Counted from the first letter of the stretch, positions 1-6,724 are shown. The stretch: 8,551 bases of DNA from Chlorobiota bacterium (GCA_030592565.1 JAUVIX010000143.1:1-8551), one strand, 5' to 3'. A program made the numbers and translations. Notes: generated by a model not told the origin, from the letters alone.

Positions 1-1
1 C

Positions 2-715
2 GTAGGAGCCAGGTTTTTGCCCAATGGAAATATTATTATTGGAAGCCTTGCTATCCAAAATGTACCTAATGCTTTCTATGATTTGCAGATGAGAGTTACA
101 GACGAAAATTTAGTGCCAATATTGGATACTGTAATATTTGATGAAGGATTTAATTGGTTGCCGCTTCTTCACGGTCTTGATTATTCAGATGAAAATAATA
201 TTTGGGTTGTAACCTATCCTCAGTTAGGAAAATCATCTTCGGATTGGGAATTTGGACGGATTTATATTTTCGACAGCGAACTGAATGTAAAAGGTGCAAA
301 ATACTTTGGAGGTACATCATCACTGTATTTATATTCAGTAAAAGCTTTGGATGACGGAGGTTGTATTATTACAGGAATTGCTGCTGATCAGCAAAAAAAA
401 GGATATACAGATGTTTACATTAAAAAAGTAATGCCAGAAGACATACTTACCAATGCGGAAGATACTCCTGAATCCAACGATATGGATGTATTGTTATACC
501 CTGTTCCATTTAATGATAAACTTTTTATCGAAACATACAGAAAAAACCTGAGTTTTACTTTGTATTCAACTAATGGAAAGTGTATCATTGATAAAAATCG
601 GCTCATTAATCCAAAAACGACAATTGAGACATCTGACCTTGAAAAAGGATTCTATATTTATTCTATTTATGATAATGAAAAGATTATTCAAACAGATAAA
701 ATTATAAAACAATGA
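2..715 (+). CDS. T9SS type A sorting domain protein, C-terminal part (5' end outside window)
   Basis: The frame is open from the left edge (VGARF precedes the TTG at 17, which is therefore not a real start) to a TGA at 713-715, so only the last 237 residues are visible. The visible body has short beta-rich blocks such as LPNGNIIIGS and LDDGGCIITG followed by DVYIKK. This style is common in Bacteroidota beta-propeller-like cargo proteins with repeated DGG-x-I-I-T-G strands. The last 80 or so residues, starting at YPVPFNDKLFIE and including LYSTNGKCI and LEKGFYIYSI, fit the type A sorting domain (TIGR04183 type). By family knowledge this domain directs export by T9SS and is removed at the cell surface. 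The stop overlaps the next ATG (ATGA), which suggests translational coupling. The molecular function of the propeller-like part is unknown. Confidence is high for the sorting domain and moderate for the fold. Confidence 0.85.
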   Translation, partial: VGARFLPNGNIIIGSLAIQNVPNAFYDLQMRVTDENLVPILDTVIFDEGFNWLPLLHGLDYSDENNIWVVTYPQLGKSSSDWEFGRIYIFDSELNVKGAKYFGGTSSLYLYSVKALDDGGCIITGIAADQQKKGYTDVYIKKVMPEDILTNAEDTPESNDMDVLLYPVPFNDKLFIETYRKNLSFTLYSTNGKCIIDKNRLINPKTTIETSDLEKGFYIYSIYDNEKIIQTDKIIKQ

Positions 716-2196
716 AAAAAAACATATTATTAATTATAGCAATTGCATTTTCAATTAGTATAACCGCACAGGTAAACTATAATAATAACAGCATAACCGG
801 TAATAATGCCAGTGCTGTTGGGGAGAACAATACGGCCTCAGGTGATGATTCTTTTGTTGGAGGAATAAATTCCATCGCACAGGGTGGATATTCATTTGCT
901 TTTGGCAATAATGCTCAAGCATTAAGCCATCATTCTTTTGCTTTAGGAGGATTAACTACTGCAGGTGGAAGCAGCTCATTTGCAATTGGAAAGTATTGCA
1001 GTGCAAATGGCGCAAGTTCTTTTGCAATTGGCTCTGGAATAAATACATCAAACATTTTAACAAATTCGACATCTTATTCATTAATGATAGGTTTTAATTC
1101 GGATAAACCAACCTTTTTCGTAGGTGAGGCATCCGGAGCAGGTACAACCGGCAGCATTGGCATAGGCGACGTAACCGACCCACAAGCAAAACTCCACATT
1201 AAAGGTGACAGTGACGAAGATGCTGATTTGCTTCTTGAGCCTATAAGCTCAATGAAATATGCAAGGATAAAGTTCGGTACTTCAGGAAATACTATTGATG
1301 CCAGAGGCAGCCTGGACCTTAATTTTCATACAGCTTCAGACTTTATATTTTGGGATGCAAATGTAGGTATCGGCATTTATAATCCATCAGAAAAACTTGA
1401 TGTTAACGGCACAATAAAATCAACAGGTTTTAAACTAATTGATGGGAATCAGTCGTCAGGCAAAATCCTTCAATCCGATGTTGACGGAAATGCCGGTTGG
1501 GTTGATCCGATGACTCTAAATGTTGATGACGGGGATTGGGTATTTAACGGAAGCAGTATATACAGATTAGGAAATGTTAGTATTGGAACTACAAACTTGC
1601 CGGCTAAATTAACAGTTGATGGTGATATTTTGGATATGGGAAGTTTAACTGTTGGGGGGATTTATCCGGGATCTTATAAATTCTCGGTAAATGCAAATGC
1701 CGCTAACTGGGCTTCGGTTATTCACAATACAAGTACTTCAGGAAAGGGTGTTTTAATTAAAGCAGGTCATATCCCAAATAACCCAATACTTCAACTGACA
1801 GATAATAGCGGAAGTGTTAAATTCACAGTACGACCAAATGGTGATGTTGATGCTGAGAATATGAATCTGTCAGGCAGTTTGTCAGTATCTCAAAATGTGG
1901 AGATGACATTTCTAACTGTTTCGGATAAGATAGAAGCCGGAATGATAGAGGTAAAGGAGATATCGAAATGGCAGGATGATGTTTTCAAACCTGATTACGA
2001 TCTTCGCTCAATATCCGAAACCGAGCAATACATTAAAAAACACGGACATCTACCCGAAATACCAAGCGAAACCGATGTTTTGGAAAACGGATATAATGTA
2101 GGTGAGATGGATGCCCTGCTTCTGCAAAAAATTGAGGAGTTAACCCTTTATGTTATTGAGCTGAAGAAAGAAATAAACGAACTCAAAAACAGATAG
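712..2196 (+). CDS. YadA-head/tail-fibre-like surface protein with C-terminal coiled coil
   Basis: This protein has 494 residues. Residues 1-20 form a signal peptide ending SITAQ. Residues 33-108 hold 14-residue repeats in strict register: SF starts at 47, 61, 75, 89 and 103, in units such as SFAFGNNAQALSHH and SFAIGKYCSANGAS. This is the hallmark of YadA-type trimeric adhesin heads. Then follow stalk-like blocks typical of Bacteroidota tail-fibre proteins: PQAKLHIKG (158-165), VGIGIYNPSEKLDVNG (218-233), GKILQSDVDGNAGW (250-263) and a second set near 288-305. The C-terminus has WQDDVF (420-425), DYDLRSI, HLPEIPSE and IEELTLYVIELKKEINEL (474-491). This is the widespread Bacteroidota ending that resembles the region around intramolecular chaperone (peptidase S74-like) domains and finishes in a coiled coil. 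There is no T9SS sorting domain. A trimeric, surface-exposed adhesin or fibre is inferred; the ligand is unknown. The ATG at 712 overlaps the upstream stop and gives a good signal peptide, so the start is secure. Confidence 0.88.
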   Translation: MKKNILLIIAIAFSISITAQVNYNNNSITGNNASAVGENNTASGDDSFVGGINSIAQGGYSFAFGNNAQALSHHSFALGGLTTAGGSSSFAIGKYCSANGASSFAIGSGINTSNILTNSTSYSLMIGFNSDKPTFFVGEASGAGTTGSIGIGDVTDPQAKLHIKGDSDEDADLLLEPISSMKYARIKFGTSGNTIDARGSLDLNFHTASDFIFWDANVGIGIYNPSEKLDVNGTIKSTGFKLIDGNQSSGKILQSDVDGNAGWVDPMTLNVDDGDWVFNGSSIYRLGNVSIGTTNLPAKLTVDGDILDMGSLTVGGIYPGSYKFSVNANAANWASVIHNTSTSGKGVLIKAGHIPNNPILQLTDNSGSVKFTVRPNGDVDAENMNLSGSLSVSQNVEMTFLTVSDKIEAGMIEVKEISKWQDDVFKPDYDLRSISETEQYIKKHGHLPEIPSETDVLENGYNVGEMDALLLQKIEELTLYVIELKKEINELKNR

Positions 2197-2200
2197 GAGG
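2195..2200 (+). promoter_or_regulatory. Strong Shine-Dalgarno site AGGAGG overlapping the upstream stop codon
   Basis: AGGAGG lies five bases before the ATG at 2206, and its first two bases are the last two of the TAG stop of the upstream gene. It is the only perfect Shine-Dalgarno site before any gene here. The starts at 4505, 5991 and 8255 have A/T-rich leaders without one, as is usual in Bacteroidota. It supports the choice of 2206 as start and suggests reinitiation by ribosomes finishing the upstream gene. Confidence 0.6.
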
Positions 2201-2205
2201 CTGCT

Positions 2206-3633
2206 ATGAATATTACAAAAAAGATTTTGTTATTCATAAGTTTCCTGCTTTTTATAAGCAAAGCTTATGTACAAGAGTGCCAGGTATATGAAATCCAGGA
2301 TGATTATCTTGGTGGAGAGAATATTTATGATGTTGTAGGCGAATGGGCTTCGTCAGGCGCAAATTTTTCTTCATTATCAATACTACCCGAAAGGCAGTTT
2401 GATGTTACTGATTATGAAATATATCCTGATATGGAACCTTGTGGACAAGAAATCATTGATTTGATTGATTATCTAAAAATAGAATACCCAAATAGTTTAA
2501 AAATGCTATATTTTCCCAATGGTGCATATTTAATTGATAAACCATTGGTTTTAACAGGTCTTTTTATATTAAAAGGAGCAGGAGGTGACGGTGAATTGTC
2601 AGGTCAAACACATTTTCATTTTGATTTAGGTTTTGATTCTGGCTATCCTTGCATTTCGATATCAGGAGAAAGAAATGGAGTGGAAGATATATTTATTATT
2701 GATGATACACCTTACATACCATCAATTGTTGTTACTCAAACTCCTATGTATGTAATTAATGGCTCATTAACTTATGGGGTTACCGGGGCAACAAATATGT
2801 ACACTACAAATCTAGGAGTATGTAGTGGAAGTGGAACAGTTTCATTTAACATTGGCTCATTTTTCTGTTCAGGCACTTTAAAGGCTGGGGTTCCCTATAA
2901 TGTAACAACTGTTTTTTCAAACAATATCGAAAGTATAACTAAAAATCATACAGTATATTCTCTCCAGGGCGAAAAAGTCCTTGAAGATCAAAACAGTATT
3001 GTGATTCAGAAAGATATTCCAAATATAATAAATGAAAATGATTCGTTAAAAAGTAAGATACCAGATATATATTACCAACATACTATTAATATTTCCGGTT
3101 CGTATAATTGGATACGAGGTGTTGAGTCAGCTTTTACCAGAAGGTTTCACGTTTATTTGACAGGTGAAAACAATACGATTTCCGGTTGTTATTTTCATCA
3201 TTCAATAAATTATTCTGATGATGGTGGCAGAGGTTATGGTATTTGTCTTTCTGGAAATGCATACAAAAATCGCATAGAGGATAATATCTTTAAACATTTG
3301 CGTCATTCAATGGTTTTACAGGGAGATGCTGAGAAAAATGTCTTTGGCTATAATTTTAGCACAGATGTTTATGCAAATAACTCTGGATACACTTATAATG
3401 CAGCTGACTTATTATTACATGGGAGTACGGGTTCAGCAAAAGTTGGTCCTAAACTAAATCTATTGGAGAGTAATTATGTTGTTAGATCTCGTGTTGATGC
3501 AGTTACTGGTCATGGTCCTAATGGTCCTTATAATGTATTTTTTAGAGACTATGTTATAGATTTCTTTAAAATTTATGATAAAATATTGGGGTCAAATGAG
3601 GAGTTTAAAAAAAGCAATTTGCTCAAAATGTAA
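2206..3633 (+). CDS. Right-handed beta-helix (pectate-lyase-like fold) protein, N-terminal part of a frameshifted gene
   Basis: This piece has 475 residues. Residues 1-23 form a signal peptide. Residues 100-165 contain YFPNGAYLIDKPLVL, ILKGAGGDGE and GVEDIFI, the start of a pectate-lyase-like beta-helix. Residues 298-385 contain the helix core: NWIRGVESAFTRRFHVYLTG, NNTISGCYFHHS, GGRGYGICLSG, NRIEDNIFKHLRHSMVLQG and NVFGYNFS. Residues 434-447 are TGHGPNGPYNVFFR. The coil-by-coil asparagines and the HLRHSM block are typical of a Bacteroidota beta-helix family of unknown substrate, so no lyase activity should be assumed. Residues of about 170-290 interrupt the helix with a Gly/Ser/Thr-rich stretch (see findings). 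The last eight codons (after F467) are probably out-of-frame sequence: the frame is lost at the A7 run 3607-3613, and the rest of the protein continues in another frame at 3609-4496. Restored by one extra A, the whole protein would have 763 residues. The start is set by AGGAGG and the signal peptide. Confidence 0.85.
   Translation: MNITKKILLFISFLLFISKAYVQECQVYEIQDDYLGGENIYDVVGEWASSGANFSSLSILPERQFDVTDYEIYPDMEPCGQEIIDLIDYLKIEYPNSLKMLYFPNGAYLIDKPLVLTGLFILKGAGGDGELSGQTHFHFDLGFDSGYPCISISGERNGVEDIFIIDDTPYIPSIVVTQTPMYVINGSLTYGVTGATNMYTTNLGVCSGSGTVSFNIGSFFCSGTLKAGVPYNVTTVFSNNIESITKNHTVYSLQGEKVLEDQNSIVIQKDIPNIINENDSLKSKIPDIYYQHTINISGSYNWIRGVESAFTRRFHVYLTGENNTISGCYFHHSINYSDDGGRGYGICLSGNAYKNRIEDNIFKHLRHSMVLQGDAEKNVFGYNFSTDVYANNSGYTYNAADLLLHGSTGSAKVGPKLNLLESNYVVRSRVDAVTGHGPNGPYNVFFRDYVIDFFKIYDKILGSNEEFKKSNLLKM
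3607..3613 (+). other. Frameshift site: A7 run joining two halves of the beta-helix gene
   Basis: Upstream the reading is TTT AAA AAA AGC and ends at TAA 3631-3633. The downstream frame is open from 3609, just after a TAA at 3606-3608. The shift must therefore fall inside 3609-3630, and the A7 run overlaps this interval. One extra A gives F-KKK-QFAQNVIGCNMEPKG, and NVIGCN reads as a normal beta-helix coil. The shift may be a true mutation, a homopolymer sequencing error, transcriptional slippage, or a -1 slip of tRNA-Lys on A-rich codons. Confidence 0.75.
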
Positions 3634-3644
3634 TAGGCTGTAAT

Positions 3645-4496
3645 ATGGAGCCAAAAGGCAAAACCTTATACAGATTAGATAAATATGGCTTTAGAGATTT
3701 TTATGATGACGGAAATAATTATCAGGAACTTCCTGATTATTATTGCTCCTTTTATCATTTCTCCGAACCGGATTTTTTTCTCGGTTGGATAGAGTGGCCT
3801 TATCTGCCGAACAATGAGCATATCATCCCTGCAAAATATCGCTGGGACAGTCACGATCCACAATGGGGGTATGAACAGGTTCCTTATGTTGTAAACCAGG
3901 GTTGGGATGACTACTTAAACCTTTGCGGCCCTCCAAATCATAGGTTTAATAATAAAACCTGGGAGGATGAAACAAGTGAATACCTTGCAATGAAAGAGAT
4001 AACACTTAACTCATCTGAAATAGTACAAAATAATAATTTGTTGTTTTATGCTGAAGATAAGGTTGTCTTAAACCCGGGTACAATAATCTATCACAACAAT
4101 AATCATATATTAATAAAGGCGGGTGATGTTTGTGAAGGGCAAAAAGATAATTTTTCAAAATATTCAATATATAGTAATGTTATTTTACCAGATGATTTTG
4201 AAAAAAGTTCGGAAATAACAAATTCGGATTTCAATACCTTGGAAAAAGAATGGGAATCTAAATTTAGCGTATTTTCTAATCCAAGTACCGGAAGGGAATT
4301 TTTTATTAAAACTAACTTTGTTATTTCATCTGGTAATATCGCTATATTTGACGTATTAGGGAATAATTTGGAATTTGAAATTTACTATAAAAATGGAATA
4401 AATAGGATTGTTTTACTTAAGGTATACACAGGAATTGTTTTTATTCGCTGCATTGTAAATAAAGATTACAGCGTGGCAAAACTTATCCTTAAATAA
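3645..4496 (+). CDS. C-terminal part of the frameshifted beta-helix gene: last coils, linker and T9SS sorting domain
   Basis: This 283-residue piece starts at ATG 3645 only nominally; the frame is open from 3609. It has no signal peptide, so as a stand-alone protein it could not reach T9SS, which argues that it belongs to the gene upstream. Residues 30-66 (LPDYYCSFYHFSEPDFF, WPYLPNN, IPAKYRW) match the end of the Bacteroidota beta-helix family, which usually reads like YYL-x-KPDFFG-x-x-WPP...IPAKYR. Residues 130-165 (NLLFYAEDKVVLNPGTIIYH, then a Cys) resemble the small 'coat-hanger' stack that often precedes sorting domains. Residues 207-283 (FSVFSNPSTGREFFIKTN, IAIFDVLGNNLEF, GIVFIRCIVNKDYSVAKLIL) form a type A sorting domain. 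The product would be exported and released from, or anchored at, the surface if the frame is restored. It is followed after 8 bases by the barrel gene. Confidence 0.8.
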   Translation: MEPKGKTLYRLDKYGFRDFYDDGNNYQELPDYYCSFYHFSEPDFFLGWIEWPYLPNNEHIIPAKYRWDSHDPQWGYEQVPYVVNQGWDDYLNLCGPPNHRFNNKTWEDETSEYLAMKEITLNSSEIVQNNNLLFYAEDKVVLNPGTIIYHNNNHILIKAGDVCEGQKDNFSKYSIYSNVILPDDFEKSSEITNSDFNTLEKEWESKFSVFSNPSTGREFFIKTNFVISSGNIAIFDVLGNNLEFEIYYKNGINRIVLLKVYTGIVFIRCIVNKDYSVAKLILK

Positions 4497-4504
4497 CGAT
4501 AACA

Positions 4505-5533
4505 ATGAATCATAAACTTTTGCCTTTCATATTCTTTTTTTCGATTTCAATAACTATGTACGGGCAAGAAAAAATTAATGAAGGTAAAAAAAAATCATAT
4601 AGTATTTTTCTGGAAACACCATTATATTTTGGTGAATGGTCCAAATATATGACAAATTTAGGTTATGTTAATTTTGAATATATAGGTGGGAACAAGGCCT
4701 GTTTTCGTAATAGCTATTCTTTTGGGATTGCATTTATTATTATAGATTTTAGCTCAAATGATAATCTTTATAAGCCAAACTTTCCGGTTTTAAATATACA
4801 ATATAATGCTGTTATTGGCAGAACAAAACATTTTTTTGAAACGGGAGTAGGTTTACGCATACCAGATTTTACCTTAAACTTACGTTTTGGGTATCGTATT
4901 AACATTTTAAAGAGGTTTCTTTTTCGTGTTGCTTTCATACCTTCTATAAATTTAAATCCGAATATATATTATGAGGATTATCCATTATTTAAAATATTTC
5001 CCGGTGTCTCATTCGGTTTTGGTTACAGGTTCGGCATTCATATTCCAAAAGATAAACGGGATAAAGTTGTTAGCCGGCTGGCAGGAATACAATTGGATTG
5101 GCATTCATTTTTTAAAAGCTATAAAGATATCAATGGGTTTTACGGAACTGTGAATTTGGAGTTTTTGCTTGCAAAATTTGAGAATATAACACTTAATGCT
5201 ACTGCCGGTTTGGGATATGCGGTATCAAATAAATATAATGCCAATTTTTCTTATAATGCAATACCTGTAAGTGTAAGTGCGCTTTACGGAAAGAAGAAAC
5301 ACTTTGCCGAGACAGGAATAAGACTTACCTGGATACCAATTGGTGGCAACAGTGATGGAAACTTCTTTATGCTTCAACCGGAGTTGGGATATCGTATTCA
5401 TCCTGGCAGGCACTTTATGGCACGTATAGCTTACACTCCATACTGGTGGTTGTCAGACAAAATAGGAAAAGAGCATATTGAAAAGTCATTTGTTAACAGT
5501 GCGACTATCGGGGTTGGTTGGCGGTTTCACTAA
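4505..5533 (+). CDS. Outer-membrane beta-barrel protein made of two diverged copies of one unit
   Basis: This protein has 342 residues. A signal peptide covers residues 1-20 (ends TMYGQ). The rest alternates hydrophobic and polar residues with frequent Gly-aromatic strands and ends in GVGWRFH, where a terminal aromatic-rich strand is typical of barrels. Two halves align. NAVIGRTKHFFETGVGLRI (101-119) corresponds to SALYGKKKHFAETGIRLTW (258-276). LRFGYRINILKRFLFRVAFIP (126-146) corresponds to PELGYRIHPGRHFMARIAYTP (292-312). FPGVSFGFGYRF (165-176) corresponds to NSATIGVGWRFH (331-342). Each half resembles the common Bacteroidota barrel unit of about 170 residues with a conserved K-H-x-x-E-x-G-x-G-x and GYR-x-x-P...FR-x-x-xTP pattern. 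The role may be surface anchoring or assembly of the proteins encoded upstream, but this is inference from context. It is the last gene of the array; no clear rho-independent terminator follows. Confidence 0.82.
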   Translation: MNHKLLPFIFFFSISITMYGQEKINEGKKKSYSIFLETPLYFGEWSKYMTNLGYVNFEYIGGNKACFRNSYSFGIAFIIIDFSSNDNLYKPNFPVLNIQYNAVIGRTKHFFETGVGLRIPDFTLNLRFGYRINILKRFLFRVAFIPSINLNPNIYYEDYPLFKIFPGVSFGFGYRFGIHIPKDKRDKVVSRLAGIQLDWHSFFKSYKDINGFYGTVNLEFLLAKFENITLNATAGLGYAVSNKYNANFSYNAIPVSVSALYGKKKHFAETGIRLTWIPIGGNSDGNFFMLQPELGYRIHPGRHFMARIAYTPYWWLSDKIGKEHIEKSFVNSATIGVGWRFH

Positions 5534-5738
5534 GGCAAGTGCGGTGGAGTTTCCCCTTCAGGGGATTATGGGGTGAGGTGGACTTAATGAACAACTGCCT
5601 TTTGGGTTGATGTAGGCCTTGCAGCAGGGAAAACCCGGAAGGTTGAGAAAGAAGTTAGCGATATGATGTCTTTTTAGAATAAAACATAATGGTACGTTGG
5701 TCTTATTATGGCATTTGTGGTCTGGTTAGCTCCTCACA
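5534..5738. other. Intergenic stretch without a supported gene
   Basis: This stretch follows the operon end. It contains a 5-bp GC-rich hairpin (TCCCC-TTCA-GGGGA, 5552-5565) with no T run behind it, so it is at best a weak terminator. It also contains a 28-codon open tail without a start (5591-5677). Nothing else is recognised. Confidence 0.5.
5552..5565. terminator. Small GC-rich hairpin after the operon, possible weak terminator
   Basis: TCCCC pairs with GGGGA across a TTCA loop 18 bases after the stop of the barrel gene. The downstream bases are TTATGGGGTGAGG, with no U-rich tail. A stability or RNA-end role is possible; a true intrinsic terminator is not shown. Confidence 0.25.
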
Positions 5739-5755
5739 GTTACAAACTGTGAGGA
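5731..5755. repeat. Perfect 11-bp inverted repeat completed by the first tandem copy
   Basis: TCCTCACAGTT (5731-5741) is the exact reverse complement of AACTGTGAGGA (5745-5755), with an ACA loop. With one mismatch (5730/5756) the stem extends to 5727-5759. The left arm occurs only once, while the right arm is repeated, with some changes, in all five tandem copies. The form, a stable hairpin with a 3-base loop, resembles REP sequences mobilised by IS200-like RAYT transposases, but no transposase is in the window. Confidence 0.8.
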
Positions 5756-5858
5756 ACTATGTGTTACAAACTGTGAGGAACTATGTGTTATAAACTGTGA
5801 GGAACTATGTGTTACAAACTGTGGGGGACTGTGTGTTACAAACTGTGAGGGACTGTGT
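5739..5858. repeat. Five tandem copies of a 24-bp repeat
   Basis: Five units of exactly 24 bp run head to tail at 5739-5762, 5763-5786, 5787-5810, 5811-5834 and 5835-5858. The unit is GTTACAAACTGTGAGG followed by AACTATGT. Copies 1 and 2 are identical, copy 3 has a C-to-T change in GTTAC, and copies 4 and 5 have G-rich changes (GGGGGACTGTGT, GAGGGACTGTGT). The array lies 132 bases before the barrel gene at 5991. It may derive from a REP-like palindrome or act as a local slippage repeat. Confidence 0.93.
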
Positions 5859-5871
5859 GTGGGTATTAGGT

Positions 5872-5917
5872 CTAATTGATTTTAATCCAATTAGTTAATA
5901 TTTATTTGTTTTTTTTT
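5872..5917 (+). promoter_or_regulatory. AT-rich dyad followed by a T run, upstream of the gene at 5991
   Basis: CTAATTG (5872-5878) and CAATTAG (5888-5894) are perfect inverted arms; allowing one bulged C, the stem reaches 10 bp around a TT loop. A run of nine T follows at 5909-5917. It could be an operator for a dimeric regulator of the downstream gene, or a weak terminator for transcription entering from the left. The sequence does not decide between them. Confidence 0.35.
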
Positions 5918-5918
5918 A

Positions 5919-5948
5919 TTTGATTTATGTTGGTTGGTAAGATATTTG
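5919..5948 (+). promoter_or_regulatory. Possible Bacteroidota-type promoter for the barrel gene at 5991
   Basis: TTTG (5919-5922) lies 18 bases before GATATTTG (5941-5948), which matches the TAnnTTTG -7 consensus except for the first base. The spacing is near the usual 19-21. There is no perfect box in this leader, so the call is weak. The start site would fall about 40 bases before the ATG. Confidence 0.3.
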
Positions 5949-5990
5949 CTTGTTTTCCTGAAGTCATTCATTAATTAAAAAGCAAGCATC

Positions 5991-6713
5991 ATGAAAAAAA
6001 CAATTACAATTTTTATCAGCTTTATTTTTGGAAGTCTGTTAGTTAGCGGACAGACAACTTCAGTGGGAGTTTTCGGAGGTATGAGCCTGTCGAATGTCAA
6101 TGGAACATATAATTCCTATGGATATAATACCAAGACAACCTCTCTAATTACAAAACAGTTTGGGATAGTGCTGTCGTATCCCCTTTCTGATAAGTTATCT
6201 TTTTTTAGCGATCCTGGCTATTACGAAAAGGGATTCAATTATGAACCGGTTGAAACAATGGTTGGTGGAGCAACTGTTAAAGGGAGAAGTAAATTCAAGT
6301 CCGTTGATGTGCCTTTAACTTTGAAGATAGGGATGTTCAAAAATCAAATTTTTTATTTCAGAGCCGGTGCTTATCTTTCATTTCTTCTAAGTGCTAATAA
6401 TAATGATACAATATACTACTCTACTCCGGGGGTGGAAACACAAATAACAGAAAATGATATTTTGGATAAAATGAATAAAACGGTTTTCGGTTTCATCACC
6501 GGAGTTGGTTTTGATATCCCCGTTTCAAAGAATTTCGGAGTTTTGCTTGATGCTGCTTACCGACTGGATCTTACTGATGCAATGAAAAACAATAAGCCAT
6601 CATATTGGCCTGGCAAAAGTTCTGACAACTATTATGTTGTAGCCGAGAATGTTAGAAATCGTTCTCTTACTATTTCTATTGGACTGACTTATCGTTTCCC
6701 TACTGGAAAGTGA
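5991..6713 (+). CDS. Porin-family outer-membrane beta-barrel protein
   Basis: This protein has 240 residues. The signal peptide is residues 1-21 (ends LVSGQ). The mature part begins with SVGVFGGMSLSNV (24-36), the usual first strand of the Bacteroidota 'porin family / outer membrane beta-barrel' type (PF13568-like). SFFSDPGYYEKGFNYE (70-85) matches the family's 'x-x-EPGY-x-x-KG' block. VDVPLTLKIGMF (105-116), FYFRAGAYLSFLLSA (121-135), GFITGVGFDIP (167-177) and LTISIGLTYRF (226-236) are the later strands in the usual order. Length fits the family. These proteins are small barrels of mostly unknown role. The leader is A/T rich with no Shine-Dalgarno site, as usual for the phylum. It appears to be a single-gene unit: the next gene is convergent 54 bases away. 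Confidence 0.85.
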   Translation: MKKTITIFISFIFGSLLVSGQTTSVGVFGGMSLSNVNGTYNSYGYNTKTTSLITKQFGIVLSYPLSDKLSFFSDPGYYEKGFNYEPVETMVGGATVKGRSKFKSVDVPLTLKIGMFKNQIFYFRAGAYLSFLLSANNNDTIYYSTPGVETQITENDILDKMNKTVFGFITGVGFDIPVSKNFGVLLDAAYRLDLTDAMKNNKPSYWPGKSSDNYYVVAENVRNRSLTISIGLTYRFPTGK

Positions 6714-6724
6714 TAGGTTTTCAA

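Noticed and set aside
415..606. Minus-strand open frame opposite the first sorting-domain gene
   Set aside because: It lies fully inside a well-supported coding region and has no recognisable domain or start signal.
712..2196. Phage tail-fibre gene of a prophage
   Set aside because: It has a signal peptide, neighbours are exported host-type proteins, and no phage structural or integration genes are present. This domain set is common in chromosomal Bacteroidota proteins.
3675..3863. Minus-strand open frame opposite the beta-helix C-terminal part
   Set aside because: It is a shadow of the plus-strand gene, which has family motifs throughout.
2206..4496. Pectate lyase enzyme
   Set aside because: The fold is beta-helix-like, but I see no catalytic Arg/Lys or calcium-site pattern that would support pectate cleavage.
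5739..5858. CRISPR array
   Set aside because: The 24-bp units are directly adjacent with no unique spacers between them, and there are no cas genes.
5730..5879. A 49-codon open frame through the tandem repeats (VTNCEELC repeated five times)
   Set aside because: It has no start codon, is bounded by a TAG at 5727 and a TGA at 5877, and follows only from the 24-bp unit being a multiple of three. The changes between copies do not favour this frame.
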